Assembly: GCA_030655315.1 (NCBI GenBank)
Contig: JAURVT010000050.1
Location: forward strand, 62,001 to 126,000
Reading direction: 5' to 3'
Source: Nocardioidaceae bacterium
GTDB taxonomy: Bacteria; Actinomycetota; Actinomycetes; Propionibacteriales; Nocardioidaceae
DNA: 64,000 nucleotides
The position numbers and the translations under genes were made by a program. Of the stretch, positions 24,442 through 33,849 are shown piece by piece. A model generated the notes under the pieces. That model ran no database searches. It was not told where the DNA came from and was given only the letters and a program-made list of their open reading frames with translations. The first letter of the stretch is position 1, and every line of letters starts with the position of its first letter.

Positions 24442-24454
24442 TAGGGTTCGGCAC
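24442..24454 (+). promoter_or_regulatory. -10 element TAGGGT, leaderless spacing
   Basis: TAGGGT at 24442-24447 ends 7 nt before the pyrE ATG; no ribosome-binding sequence intervenes. Confidence 0.45.
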
Positions 24455-24997
24455 ATGAGCGACCGCGCGACCGTCATCGAGCAGATCAAGACCAAGGCGG
24501 TCGTGCACGGCCGCGTCACGCTGTCGTCGGGCCGCGAGGCCGACTACTACGTCGACATGCGTCGCGTCACGCTCGACGCCGAGGCGTCGCCCGCCATCGG
24601 CCGGGTGATGCTCGAGCTCACCGACGACCTGTCGTTCGACGCCGTCGGCGGGCTGACGCTCGGTGCCGATCCCGTCGCGACGGCGATGATGCACCAGGCC
24701 GCGGCGCAGGGACGCGTGCTCGACGCGTTCGTCGTCCGCAAGGCCGAGAAGCAGCACGGCATGCAGCGCCTGATCGAGGGACCCGACGTCGCCGGACGGC
24801 GGGTGCTCGCGGTCGAGGACACCAACACCACGGGCGGGTCGGTGCTCACCGCCGTCGACGCGCTCGTCGAGGCCGGGGCGATCGTCGTCGGCGTGGCCGT
24901 CGTCGTCGACCGGGCCACCGGCGCGGCCGAGCGGATCGCCGAGCGCGGGCTCGACTACCGCTGGGCGGTCGGCAAGGACGAGCTCGGCCTGGCGTGA
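24455..24997 (+). CDS. pyrE: orotate phosphoribosyltransferase
   Basis: 180 aa. Transfers ribose-5-phosphate from PRPP to orotate in UMP synthesis. HGRVTLSSGREADYYVDMRR carries the orotate-binding loop; GGLTLGADPVATAMM the middle; VRKAEKQHGMQRLIEG the flexible catalytic loop with lysines; VLAVEDTNTTGGSVLTAVDA the PRPP-binding motif (variant of VVDDVLTTGxS). Length typical. Overlaps the RNA methyltransferase start by 4 bases (GTGA), so the two are one transcription unit, as in other actinobacteria. Confidence 0.93.
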   Translation: MSDRATVIEQIKTKAVVHGRVTLSSGREADYYVDMRRVTLDAEASPAIGRVMLELTDDLSFDAVGGLTLGADPVATAMMHQAAAQGRVLDAFVVRKAEKQHGMQRLIEGPDVAGRRVLAVEDTNTTGGSVLTAVDALVEAGAIVVGVAVVVDRATGAAERIAERGLDYRWAVGKDELGLA

Positions 24998-25614
24998 CCT
25001 CGACCCCCGAGGTGGGCGTCGGGCCCTGGGAGGGCCCGTGGCCCGACGACGACCGGCTCGACCCCGAGCTGCTGGAGCAGGGCGACCGGCGCAACGTCGT
25101 CGACGCCTACCGGTACTGGACGGTGGAGGCGATCGTCGCCGACCTCGACACCCGTCGCCACCCGCTGCACGTCGCGATCGAGAACTGGCAGCACGACGCC
25201 AACATCGGCTCGGTGGTGCGCACGGCCAACGCGTTCAACGTCGCGGGGGTGCACCTGGTCGGCCGGCGTCGCTGGAACCGTCGGGGCGCGATGGTCACCG
25301 ACCGCTACCTGCACCTGACGCACCACCCCGACGTCGACGCCTTCGCGGACTGGGCCGCGGGGGAGCGGCTGCCGCTGCTCGGCGTCGACAACGTCCCCGG
25401 GTCGGTGCCCGTCGAGACCGCGTCGCTGCCGCGCGCGTGCGTGCTCGTGCTGGGCCAGGAGGGACCGGGGCTGAGCCCGCAGATGCTCGACGCGTGCGGC
25501 ACCACGCTGGCCATCGCCCAGTACGGGTCCACCCGCTCCATCAACGCGGGCGCCGCGGCCGCCGTCGTCATGCACGCCTGGGTGCGCGCGCACGCCGGCC
25601 CGCCGCCGTCGTAG
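24994..25614 (+). CDS. TrmH/SpoU family RNA 2'-O-methyltransferase
   Basis: 206 aa, knotted SPOUT methyltransferase using SAM to methylate a ribose in tRNA or rRNA. Motif 1: NWQHDANIGSVVRTANAFNV; motif 2: VLVLGQEGPGLSPQML; motif 3: GSTRSINAGAAAAVVMHAW. No extra RNA-binding domain at the N-terminus, so target is unclear. The coupling to pyrE and the following aldolase gene repeats the mycobacterial order pyrE, Rv0380c-type methyltransferase, fba. Confidence 0.88.
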   Translation: MTSTPEVGVGPWEGPWPDDDRLDPELLEQGDRRNVVDAYRYWTVEAIVADLDTRRHPLHVAIENWQHDANIGSVVRTANAFNVAGVHLVGRRRWNRRGAMVTDRYLHLTHHPDVDAFADWAAGERLPLLGVDNVPGSVPVETASLPRACVLVLGQEGPGLSPQMLDACGTTLAIAQYGSTRSINAGAAAAVVMHAWVRAHAGPPPS

Positions 25615-25647
25615 GACGGTCCGCTCGTGCTCGGGGTGCCGAGTTGA

Positions 25648-25653
25648 GATACT
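25648..25653 (+). promoter_or_regulatory. -10 element GATACT of the aldolase gene
   Basis: GATACT at 25648-25653 predicts a start near 25660 and a leader of about 46 nt that carries AAGGAG (25695-25700) 5 nt before the ATG. Unlike its neighbours, this highly expressed gene has a proper ribosome site. Confidence 0.4.
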
Positions 25654-25705
25654 GGGTCGCGCCCGTCACCGGGGGCACCGACAGTCCCGTCTGCAAGGAG
25701 ACACC

Positions 25706-26725
<1,020 letters not shown>

Positions 26726-26756
26726 CGGGGCCGGGACCCCCGCGGCGGGGACCAAC

Positions 26757-26820
26757 TACCACGTGAACGTGGTAACTGGCGCGAAGCACGGTAGATCTAC
26801 CGTGCTTCGCGCCATCTGCC
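26757..26820 (+). repeat. left 64-bp inverted repeat (compound palindrome)
   Basis: Contains two palindromes: TACCACGT-GA-ACGTGGTA (26757-26774) and a perfect 38-nt palindrome centred on AGATCT (26777-26814; half-site TGGCGCGAAGCACGGTAGA). All 64 bases recur inverted at 27903-27966. Begins 31 bases behind the aldolase stop. Confidence 0.95.
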
Positions 26821-26831
26821 GTGTGACGCGC

Positions 26832-26871
26832 GCTGTCCACAGGCGTCGTCGGACGATCGGGCTGTCCACAG
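26832..26871 (+). repeat. paired GCTGTCCACAG boxes ahead of the AbiEi/DUF559 gene
   Basis: GCTGTCCACAG occurs at 26832-26842 and 26861-26871, 29 bp apart. The core differs by one base from the actinobacterial DnaA box TTGTCCACA. The spacing holds TCGTCGGACGA, itself a palindrome (26846-26856). They lie between the left repeat and the start codon, so they may be operator or recognition sites for the encoded protein. Confidence 0.55.
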
Positions 26872-26922
26872 ATCGACGTCGGACGCTCGCGTGGCGCCGG
26901 GGTGGGCCCGTTCCATGGACGG

Positions 26923-27897
26923 ATGGACCTCGACCTCGCCGTCCGCGCCGAGCTGCGCGGCGGCTTCCTGACCTGGCCCGACCTCGAGGCGAGCGGCTTC
27001 TCGACGAAGGCCGTGCGTCGCGCGATGGCCGAGCAGTGGCTCGTCCGCATCCGACACGGTGCCTACGTGCTCGCGGCGACCTATTCGGCGCTGGACGACA
27101 CGGCCCGACTCGCCGTCCGGACGGCCGCGGTCATGCACCGCCTGGGGGACTCCGCGGTGCCGTGGGGGCTGTCGGCGCTCGCGGAGCTCGGTGTCCCGCT
27201 CTGGGGTCGTGACCTCGAGACCGTGCACGTCCTGCGGCTCGACGGCGGCGCGAGCCGGCGCGAGGCCGGGGTCGTCCATCACGTCGCCGTCCTGGACGCC
27301 GACGACTTCGTCGAGGTCGATGGTCGTCGCCGGGTCCGGGCGGAGGTCGCGCTGTGGGGCGCCCTGTGCTGCAGCTCGATCGAGTCCGGCCTGGTCGCGG
27401 CCGACGGGGTCCTGCACCGCCGTCTCGCCGACCCACCCGGTCTGTCCGAGGTCGCCCGGCGGTACTCGACGTGGCCGGGTGCGCGCAAGGGCGACATGGT
27501 CTGTCGCCTCTGCGATCCCCGGGCCGAGTCCGTCGGGGAGACGAGGTCGCGGTACCTCTGCTTCAGGCACTCGCTCCCGGCCCCCGACCTGCAGGTCGTC
27601 GTCAGGACGCTCGACGGGCACGTCCTCGGTGAGGCCGACATGGGGTGGCGCGACCACCGGCACCTCGCCGAGTTCGACGGTGCGGTGAAGTACGGGCGAC
27701 TGCGTCGTGAGGGCGAGACGGCCGACCAGGTCGTGGTCCGGGAGAAGCGTCGTGAGGACGCGATGCGGGCCGAGGACTGGGGTTTCACCCGGATCATGTG
27801 GGCCGACCTGGCCCCCGGGAACGCTCGTCGGACGGCGGCTCGGTTGTCGGCCGACCTGGATCGATCTCGACGTCTGTACGGCCCGGCGCCCCTGTGA
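26923..27897 (+). CDS. AbiEi antitoxin-domain / DUF559 nuclease-like protein
   Basis: 324 aa. Residues about 8-50 form an AbiEi-type winged helix (FLTWPDLEASGFSTKAVRRA, then WLVRIRHGAYVLA), which in type IV toxin-antitoxin systems binds DNA. Residues about 205-315 resemble DUF559/Vsr-like PD-(D/E)xK nucleases: E206, GEADMGW with D239, LAEFDGAVKYG with E250 and K256, and EKRREDAM at 274-281. The putative active site looks complete. Toxin partner (AbiEii) is absent. The gene is held between two 64-bp inverted repeats. Many high-GC actinobacteria carry several such genes, but their role is not known to me. ATG at 26923 is preferred over GTG at 26902. Confidence 0.78.
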   Translation: MDLDLAVRAELRGGFLTWPDLEASGFSTKAVRRAMAEQWLVRIRHGAYVLAATYSALDDTARLAVRTAAVMHRLGDSAVPWGLSALAELGVPLWGRDLETVHVLRLDGGASRREAGVVHHVAVLDADDFVEVDGRRRVRAEVALWGALCCSSIESGLVAADGVLHRRLADPPGLSEVARRYSTWPGARKGDMVCRLCDPRAESVGETRSRYLCFRHSLPAPDLQVVVRTLDGHVLGEADMGWRDHRHLAEFDGAVKYGRLRREGETADQVVVREKRREDAMRAEDWGFTRIMWADLAPGNARRTAARLSADLDRSRRLYGPAPL

Positions 27898-27902
27898 CAC
27901 GT

Positions 27903-27966
27903 GGCAGATGGCGCGAAGCACGGTAGATCTACCGTGCTTCGCGCCAGTTACCACGTTCACGTGGTA
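27903..27966 (-). repeat. right 64-bp inverted repeat
   Basis: Exact reverse complement of 26757-26820, starting 5 bases after the stop of the nuclease-like gene. Long palindrome 27909-27946, short palindrome 27949-27966. Sequence outside the 64 bases shows no clear match to the outside of the left copy. Confidence 0.95.
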
Positions 27967-28064
27967 ACTGATCCCACTCCGCCGGGGACGTGCGCCCGGC
28001 CGAGGACTGACGCATAGTGGAGGGCGAAGGCCGAGTGTCAGTGGTGCCCGGCCCCGATGACCCG

Positions 28065-28093
28065 CGGATCTGCGTGCAGATCCGGTCCGGACC
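28065..28093 (+). promoter_or_regulatory. palindromes in the egt operon leader, possible operator
   Basis: CGGATCTGC-GT-GCAGATCCG (28065-28084) is a perfect 9-bp inverted repeat, followed directly by GGTCCGGACC (28084-28093), another palindrome. They end 3 bases before the GAGGGG ribosome site (28096-28101) of egtA. They could be a repressor site or an RNA hairpin that limits translation. Confidence 0.45.
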
Positions 28094-28108
28094 GCGAGGG
28101 GTACAACC

Positions 28109-29395
28109 GTGACGACGATCCAGCAGCACACCGCAGCCCAGGCCGCGCCCACGCTCGGCGAGGCGCGCGACGACCTCCGGCTCGACCCCGCGTCGGCGCG
28201 GGAGATGGTCGCCGGGGCCGCTCTCACCGACCGTCCGCCAGGACCTGTCGGCATCGAGGTCGAGGGGCACGTCCACCCGCTCGGACGCCCCGACCAGCAC
28301 CCGGACTTCGCCGTGATCGCGCGCGTGGTCGACGAGATGGCCTCGCTGCCGCACGGCGGACGCACCACCGTCGAGCCCGGTGGCCAGGTGGAGGTGTCGT
28401 CGGCGGTCCACCCGGACGCCGCGACCGCGGTCGCCGCCACGCGCGCCGAGATCGCCCTCGTGCGCGCGCGCCTGCGCGAGGAGGGGCTCGCGTGGGTGTT
28501 CCTCGGGGCCGACCCGGTCCGCCCGTCGCGCCGCCTCAACCCCGCACCGCGCTACGCGTGCATGGAGGGCTGGTTCGACGCGCAGGCCGACAGCGGCGTC
28601 GACGGGCGCACGATGATGTGCTCGACGGCGGCGCTGCAGGTCAACGTCGAGGCCGGCCGCCCGCACGAGTGGGCCGCCCGCGTCCGCCGCGCGTCGCGCC
28701 TCGGGCCCATGCTCACCGCGCTGACGGGCACCTCGGCGCACCTCGCCGGCCACGACACCGGCCTCGTGTCGGCCCGCCAGCGCGCCTGGTCGGGCATGGA
28801 CCCGCTCGTCTCCGGCCCGCTCGACGACACCGACGACCCCGTCGGCACCTGGACGGCGCGCGCGCTCGCCGCACCCGTCATGCACCTGCCCGATGACGCG
28901 GGCGACCTCCGCTGCGCCGACGCCGACCGCAGCTTCGCGCAGTGGGTGGAGCACCCCGGCGACTGGCCCGCGGCCACCGCCGGCGACCTCCGGCGCCACC
29001 TGACGACGCTCTTCCCGCCGCTGCGCCTTCGCGGCTTCCTCGAGCTGCGCTGCCTCGACAGCCTCCCCGAGCCGTGGTGGCCCGCGGTCGTCACGGCCGT
29101 CGTCACCTGGCTCGACGACGAGCGCGTCCACCCCACCGTCGACGCCGCCCTTGCGCCCGTCGCCGCCCACTGGTCGGCGGCCACCACCGTCGGCCTCGCC
29201 GACCCGGCCCTCGCCGCGGCCGCCGTCACCTGCCTCGACGCGGCCCTCGCCGTCGTCGACCTGCCCGCACCCGACCTCGCCGCCCTCGCCGAGCTGCGCC
29301 GCCTCGCCGCGCGCGGCACCTCGGTGGGAGCGCAGGTCGCCGACGACCTGCGCCGCCGCGGCGCGGGTCCCGTCCTGGAGGAGCTCTCCCGATGA
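28109..29395 (+). CDS. egtA: glutamate-cysteine ligase of ergothioneine synthesis
   Basis: 428 aa. Joins glutamate and cysteine to gamma-glutamylcysteine, the sulfur donor for EgtB. GCS2-like fold: [19 protein letters not shown] with the catalytic acidic residues, [43 protein letters not shown] and [18 protein letters not shown] start with GAGGGG 7 nt upstream. First gene of egtABCD; overlaps egtB by 4 bases. The last 100 residues are alanine-rich helical, as in mycobacterial EgtA. Confidence 0.9.
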   Translation: MTTIQQHTAAQAAPTLGEARDDLRLDPASAREMVAGAALTDRPPGPVGIEVEGHVHPLGRPDQHPDFAVIARVVDEMASLPHGGRTTVEPGGQVEVSSAVHPDAATAVAATRAEIALVRARLREEGLAWVFLGADPVRPSRRLNPAPRYACMEGWFDAQADSGVDGRTMMCSTAALQVNVEAGRPHEWAARVRRASRLGPMLTALTGTSAHLAGHDTGLVSARQRAWSGMDPLVSGPLDDTDDPVGTWTARALAAPVMHLPDDAGDLRCADADRSFAQWVEHPGDWPAATAGDLRRHLTTLFPPLRLRGFLELRCLDSLPEPWWPAVVTAVVTWLDDERVHPTVDAALAPVAAHWSAATTVGLADPALAAAAVTCLDAALAVVDLPAPDLAALAELRRLAARGTSVGAQVADDLRRRGAGPVLEELSR

Positions 29396-30660
29396 CCACG
29401 CCCGACGCCGACCAGGTCGCCCGCGACCTCACGTCCGCCCGCGCCCGCACCACCTGGCTCACCGACCTCGACGAGTCCGAGCTCCGCGCCCAGCACAGCC
29501 CGATCATGAGCCCGCTCGTCTGGGACCTCGCGCACGTCGCGCAGCAGGAGGAGCTCTGGCTGCTCCGCGGGGGCGTCGCCGACCGTCCCGGCCTGCTGCC
29601 ACCGCACGTCGAGTCGCTCTACGACGCGTTCCAGCACTCGCGCGCCGACCGCCCCTCGCTGCCCCTGATGCCGCCGGTCGAGGCGCGCCGCTACGGCCAC
29701 GAGGTGCGCGGGCGCGTGCTCGACCTGCTCGAGCGCTCCGACGACGTGTTCCCCTTCGCGATGGTCGCCCAGCACGAGGAGCAGCACGACGAGACGATGC
29801 TCGCGACGCTGCAGCTGCGTGCGGGCGCCGCGGTGCTCCTGCCGCGAGCACCGCTCCCGGCCGGTCGCCGGGTCCCGCGCGACGCGGTGACCGTCCCCGG
29901 CGGCGAGGTCGTCATCGGGGTCGACGCCGCCGCCGAGCCCGGCTCGCTCGACAACGAGCGGCCCGCCCACGCGGTCGACGTGCCGGGCTTCCGCATCGGC
30001 CGGGTGCCCGTCACCAACGCGGAGTGGGCCGGGTTCGTCGCGGACGGCGGGTACGACCAGCCGCGGTGGTGGTCCGCCCGCGGCTGGCAGCACCGTCTGG
30101 AGGCCGCCCTCGAGCGCCCGATGTCGTGGCACGGCGACGGCACCCGCACCCGCTTCGGCGTCACCGAGGACGTCCCGCCCGACGAGCCCGTCCAGCACGT
30201 GACCTTCTTCGAGGCCGAGGCGTACGCCGCCTGGGCCGGCGCGCGGCTGCCCACCGAGCTGGAGTGGGAGAAGGCCTGCGTGTGGGACCCCGCGCTCGGT
30301 CGACGTCGCCGCTGGCCCTGGGGCGACGAGCGACCCTCCGACGCGGTGACCAACCTCGGTGGCGGCGCGCTGCGCCCGGCCGAGGTCGGCGCCTACCCCG
30401 GCGGCGCGTCCGCCTACGGCGTCGAGCAGATGATCGGCGACGTCTGGGAGTGGACGAGCTCGGACCTCACGCCGTGGCCCGGATTCACCACGATGCTCTA
30501 CGCCGACTACACCGCGCCCTTCTTCGGTGGCGACTTCAAGATCCTGCGCGGCGGCGCCTGGGCCACCGCGACGGCCACCGTCAGGCCGTCCTTCCGCAAC
30601 TGGGACCACCCGTACCGCCGTCAGATCTTCACCGGACTCCGGCTCGCCTGGGACCTCTGA
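29392..30660 (+). CDS. egtB: ergothioneine sulfoxide synthase (hercynine oxygenase)
   Basis: 422 aa. Non-heme iron enzyme coupling hercynine and gamma-glutamylcysteine with oxygen to a sulfoxide. DinB-like N-terminal domain: [19 protein letters not shown] with one iron histidine, and [14 protein letters not shown] with the HX3HXE pair. C-terminal formylglycine-generating-enzyme-like domain: [76 protein letters not shown]. The presence of egtA supports the gamma-glutamylcysteine-using class. Starts inside the egtA stop (ATGA). Confidence 0.94.
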   Translation: MTTPDADQVARDLTSARARTTWLTDLDESELRAQHSPIMSPLVWDLAHVAQQEELWLLRGGVADRPGLLPPHVESLYDAFQHSRADRPSLPLMPPVEARRYGHEVRGRVLDLLERSDDVFPFAMVAQHEEQHDETMLATLQLRAGAAVLLPRAPLPAGRRVPRDAVTVPGGEVVIGVDAAAEPGSLDNERPAHAVDVPGFRIGRVPVTNAEWAGFVADGGYDQPRWWSARGWQHRLEAALERPMSWHGDGTRTRFGVTEDVPPDEPVQHVTFFEAEAYAAWAGARLPTELEWEKACVWDPALGRRRRWPWGDERPSDAVTNLGGGALRPAEVGAYPGGASAYGVEQMIGDVWEWTSSDLTPWPGFTTMLYADYTAPFFGGDFKILRGGAWATATATVRPSFRNWDHPYRRQIFTGLRLAWDL

Positions 30661-30661
30661 C

Positions 30662-31354
30662 GTGTGCCGCCACCTCGCGTGGTTCGGCCAGCCCCGTACC
30701 GTCGCGTCGCTCGTCCTCGAGCCAGCGCACGGCCTGCTGACGCAGTCGTACGCCCCGCGTCGCCAGGCGCACGGCACCGTCAACGCCGACGGCTGGGGCG
30801 TCGGGTTCCACCCCGACGAGCCCGGCGAGCCCGCGCGGTGGAGGTCGGAGAAGCCGCTGTGGGGCGACGTGTCGTTCGCCGCGATGGCCCCGCACCTGAG
30901 GTCGGGACGCGTGGTGGCGGCGGTCCGGTCGGCCAGCGTCGGCATGCCGGCCGATGCCACCGCGTCCGCGCCGTTCCTGCACGACGGCTGGCTGGTGTCG
31001 CACAACGGCCGGGTCGACCGCGACGCGATCGGCCCGAGCATCGAGGCCGAGTCGGCCTGCGACGCCGCGCTGCTCGCCGCCCGGGTGGTGCGCGCCGGGG
31101 TCGACGACGTGGGCCGCACGCTCGCGAAGGTCGCGGCCGCCGACCCCGACGCGCGGATGAACCTGCTCCTGCTCTCGCGCGACCGGCTCCTCGCCACCAC
31201 CTGGGGCGACACGCTCAGCTGGCAGCAGCGCGACGACGGCGTCCTCGTCGCGAGCGAGCCCGACGACACCCCGGGCTGGACGTCCGTGCCCGACCGCCAC
31301 CTGCTCGCCGTCACCGCCGACGGCGTCACGACCACACCCCTGGAGACCTCGTGA
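30662..31354 (+). CDS. egtC: gamma-glutamyl hercynylcysteine sulfoxide hydrolase
   Basis: 230 aa. Class II glutamine amidotransferase-type Ntn hydrolase that removes glutamate from the EgtB product. GTG start is fixed by the need for Cys2 as nucleophile after removal of residue 1: V-C-R-H-L-A-W. Further marks: [33 protein letters not shown], and [16 protein letters not shown]. The start lies one base after the egtB stop and the end overlaps egtD by 4 bases. Confidence 0.92.
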   Translation: MCRHLAWFGQPRTVASLVLEPAHGLLTQSYAPRRQAHGTVNADGWGVGFHPDEPGEPARWRSEKPLWGDVSFAAMAPHLRSGRVVAAVRSASVGMPADATASAPFLHDGWLVSHNGRVDRDAIGPSIEAESACDAALLAARVVRAGVDDVGRTLAKVAAADPDARMNLLLLSRDRLLATTWGDTLSWQQRDDGVLVASEPDDTPGWTSVPDRHLLAVTADGVTTTPLETS

Positions 31355-32325
31355 CCGACCGCCGCTCCCAGATGATCGCTGACGTCCGAGCCGGCCTCGG
31401 GTCGCGCCCGTTCACGCTGCCGCCCAAGTACTTCTACGACGGCCGCGGCAGCGAGCTGTTCGACCAGATCACCCGGCTGCCCGAGTACTACCCGACCCGC
31501 GCCGAGCGCTCGATCCTGGACGAGCACGCGTCGTCCGTCGCGAAGCTGACCGAGGCGACCACCCTCGTCGAGCTGGGCAGCGGCACGTCCGACAAGACCC
31601 GGCTGCTGCTCGACGCGCTGCGCGCCCACGGGACCCTCGAGACGTTCGTCCCGCTCGACGTCGACCCGGTCGTCCTCGAGCAGGCGCGCACCGCGCTGGT
31701 CGCGGAGTACCCCGGCCTCGCCGTCGAGCCGCAGGTGGCCGACTTCGACCAGTCCATCCCCACGCCGGCCGGCGGCTCGCGGCTCGTCGCGTTCCTCGGC
31801 TCGACCATCGGCAACTACGAGCCCGTGCCGCGCGCGGCGTTCCTCCGTCGGATCGCCGGGGCGCTCGAGCCCGGTGACCACCTGCTGCTCGGCACCGACC
31901 TGGTGAAGGACGTCGGCCGGCTCGTCGCGGCCTACGACGACGCCGCGGGCGTCACCGCCGCCTTCAACCGCAACGTCCTCGCGGTGCTGGCCGCCGAGCT
32001 GGACGCGGACGTCGACCCCGACTTGTTCGACCACGTGGCCCTCTGGAACGCCGACGACGAGCGGATCGAGATGCGTCTGCGCTCGCGCACGGCCCAGGTG
32101 GTGCGGGTGCCGGGCGCGGACCTCGAGGTCGCGTTCGAGGCGGGCGAGGACGTCCGGACCGAGGTGTCGTCGAAGTTCCGCCGCGAGGGGGTCGAGCGCG
32201 AGCTCGCTGCCGCCGGTCTCGAGCTCGTCCACTGGTGGACCGACGCCGACGACGACTTCGGCCTGTCGCTCGCCACCCCCGCGGCGGGAGCCGCTGACCG
32301 CGCGCACGGCAGGATGGACACATGA
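31351..32325 (+). CDS. egtD: histidine N-alpha-trimethyltransferase
   Basis: 324 aa. SAM-dependent enzyme that converts histidine to hercynine, the first step of ergothioneine synthesis. Family marks: [20 protein letters not shown] and [14 protein letters not shown] at the N-terminus, [18 protein letters not shown] (SAM site), [33 protein letters not shown], and [16 protein letters not shown] start overlapping egtC stop. Last of the four egt genes; no egtE is seen next to it, so the final C-S lyase step must be encoded elsewhere or be supplied by another PLP enzyme. Confidence 0.94.
   Translation: MTDRRSQMIADVRAGLGSRPFTLPPKYFYDGRGSELFDQITRLPEYYPTRAERSILDEHASSVAKLTEATTLVELGSGTSDKTRLLLDALRAHGTLETFVPLDVDPVVLEQARTALVAEYPGLAVEPQVADFDQSIPTPAGGSRLVAFLGSTIGNYEPVPRAAFLRRIAGALEPGDHLLLGTDLVKDVGRLVAAYDDAAGVTAAFNRNVLAVLAAELDADVDPDLFDHVALWNADDERIEMRLRSRTAQVVRVPGADLEVAFEAGEDVRTEVSSKFRREGVERELAAAGLELVHWWTDADDDFGLSLATPAAGAADRAHGRMDT
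32310..32321 (+). promoter_or_regulatory. internal -10 element CAGGAT, leaderless spacing
   Basis: CAGGAT (32310-32315) lies inside the end of egtD and ends 6 nt before the ATG of the DUF3151 gene. It suggests that this gene can also be transcribed alone, apart from the egt operon. Confidence 0.4.
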
Positions 32326-32729
32326 CGAACCTCCTGGGAGAGCCGCCCGAGACCCGCCTGCCCGACGACCCCGCCGAGTCCGAGGCGTCCGACGCCGACC
32401 CGCGCACGGTCGCCGCGGCGCACCCGTCGTCCAGCCACGCCTGGGCCGTCCTCGCCGAGAGGGCCCTGGCCACCGGCGAGCAGGACATCGAGGCCTACGC
32501 GTTCGCGCGCACCGGCTACCACCGCGGCCTGGACGCCCTGCGTCGCAACGGCTGGAAGGGGTTCGGCCCCGTCCCGTGGGCCCACGAGCCCAACCGCGGG
32601 TTCCTGCGCGCGCTCGCCGCGCTGTCGATCGCCAGCACCCGCATCGGCGACGACGAGGAGGCGCACCGCACCCGCGAGTTCCTCTTCGAGTCGTCGCGCG
32701 AAGCCCACGATGAGCTCCTGCCGGGCTGA
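32322..32729 (+). CDS. DUF3151 family protein
   Basis: 135 aa, soluble, helical. The middle is the highly conserved DUF3151 core: [60 protein letters not shown] and [15 protein letters not shown]. Function unknown; in many actinobacteria the gene lies near purA and fba, as it does here. Overlaps the egtD stop (ATGA) but also has its own candidate -10. Not known to act in ergothioneine synthesis. Confidence 0.88.
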   Translation: MTNLLGEPPETRLPDDPAESEASDADPRTVAAAHPSSSHAWAVLAERALATGEQDIEAYAFARTGYHRGLDALRRNGWKGFGPVPWAHEPNRGFLRALAALSIASTRIGDDEEAHRTREFLFESSREAHDELLPG

Positions 32730-32738
32730 CCGTGGCAC

Positions 32739-32805
32739 ACCCCCGCTGACCGTGGTGAGCTCTCCGCGGTCAGCGGGGGTCTACCACGACGTCGTGGTAG
32801 ACCCC
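32739..32805 (+). repeat. two-module extragenic palindrome, family B copy 1
   Basis: Module 2: ACCCCCGCTGACCG (32739-32752), 14-nt loop, exact complement (32767-32780). Module 1: perfect 30-nt palindrome 32776-32805, half-site GGGGTCTACCACGAC; the modules share GGGGT. Begins 9 bases after the DUF3151 stop and ends 7 bases before the lipid kinase stop, thus between convergent genes. Inverted relative at 50642-50709. Confidence 0.92.
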
Positions 32806-32812
32806 GGCTCCC

Positions 32813-33718
32813 TCAGAGGGCCGGCGGGGGAGGGAGGAGCATCCTCAGGGCGGCGGGCTCGACGTGCCAGGTGCGCTCGGTGACGGGGTCGCCGATCTCG
32901 CCGTCGGCGTTGCAGCGGAACTCCTCGCCGCGCACGTGCACCTCGGAGCCGCGGGCCTGCGAGACGTCGTCGCGCTTGTCCTGCACGCCGAAGCGCAGGG
33001 AGATCGCGTAGGACAGGCGGCGCATGATCGGGTCGGCGAAGGAGACCTCGACGTCGATCAGGCCGTCGGAGGGGTCGGCCTGGGGGACGAGGGCGGTGCC
33101 GCCGCCCACGTAGCGGCCGTTGCCGAGCGCCACCTGGAGCGTGCGCCCGCGCCCGCGCACGGGCTTGCCGTCGACCCGCACGGCGACGTCCTTGCCGGGC
33201 TTGGTGAAGCCCGAGATCACGGCGCCCACCACGTAGCCGAGCGGTCCGAGCCGGGCCTTCCACGGCTTGGCGGCGACGCCGGCCTCGGCGCCGAGGCCGA
33301 GGTGCACGGCGTTGACCACCACACCGCCGGCGTCGTCGACGATCAGGTCGACGTCGCGCTCCTCCGCGGCGAGCAGCTGCTGGGCGGCGGCCTCGGGGTC
33401 GGGGACGACGCCGACGGTGCGGGCGAAGTCGTTGCCGGTGCCGAGCGGCACCAGGCCGAGCACCACGTCGCGCGTCTCGCCGCGGTCGTGCAGCACCTGG
33501 GCCACCGCGTGCAGGCTGCCGTCGCCGCCGACCACCACGACGGTGCCGGGACCCTTGGCGGCGGCCCGCTCGGCGAGGACGTCGCTCAGCTGCTCGAGCG
33601 ACTCGGTGGCGACGACGCGGATGGTCCTCTGGCCCCGCAGGACGCCCACGGCGGCCTCGACGGCCTCCTCGGCGGCGGTGCCCGCCTTGGCGTTGCTGAT
33701 CAGCAGGAAGTCGTCCAC
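32813..33718 (-). CDS. diacylglycerol/lipid kinase (DagK/YegS family)
   Basis: 301 aa. ATP-dependent kinase of diacylglycerol or a similar lipid, peripheral at the membrane. DGK catalytic domain: LLISNAKAGTAAEEAVEA, VVVVGGDGSLHAVAQVL (the GGDG nucleotide motif), LGLVPLGTGNDFARTVG, and a C-terminal double-psi-like half with GLGAEAGVAAKPWKARLGPL and IDVEVSFADPIMRR. GTG start picked because the fold begins there. Divergent from purA with 131 bases between. It may recycle diacylglycerol to phosphatidate. Confidence 0.87.
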   Translation of the reverse strand: MDDFLLISNAKAGTAAEEAVEAAVGVLRGQRTIRVVATESLEQLSDVLAERAAAKGPGTVVVVGGDGSLHAVAQVLHDRGETRDVVLGLVPLGTGNDFARTVGVVPDPEAAAQQLLAAEERDVDLIVDDAGGVVVNAVHLGLGAEAGVAAKPWKARLGPLGYVVGAVISGFTKPGKDVAVRVDGKPVRGRGRTLQVALGNGRYVGGGTALVPQADPSDGLIDVEVSFADPIMRRLSYAISLRFGVQDKRDDVSQARGSEVHVRGEEFRCNADGEIGDPVTERTWHVEPAALRMLLPPPPAL

Positions 33719-33849
33719 GGCGCTCAGCCTACGCACGACTCGGGTGCACCCGCGGCGCCAGATCACCGTTAGACTCCCTGCGTCAGAGCCCCGGCACCAC
33801 CGTCACGAACCGTGCGCGGGGCTTCTCGCCGTCCTGAGGGGGACCACCC

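Larger units (their letters stand above)
26757..27966 (+). mobile_element. candidate palindrome-bracketed nuclease cassette
   Basis: A 1,210-bp unit: left repeat 26757-26820, two CTGTCCACAG boxes, one AbiEi/DUF559 gene, right repeat 27903-27966. The two 64-bp ends are perfect reverse complements. The unit sits between fba and the egt operon without disturbing either. No transposase, target-site duplication or second gene is visible, so mobility is inference from the arrangement alone. Confidence 0.42.

Noticed and set aside
26832-26871. DnaA-like boxes as a replication origin
   Set aside because: Only two near-matches, no AT-rich unwinding region, and no dnaA, dnaN or rep gene nearby.
26923-27897. 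A complete type IV toxin-antitoxin system
   Set aside because: Only the antitoxin-type domain is present; no AbiEii nucleotidyltransferase is adjacent, and the next gene is egtA.
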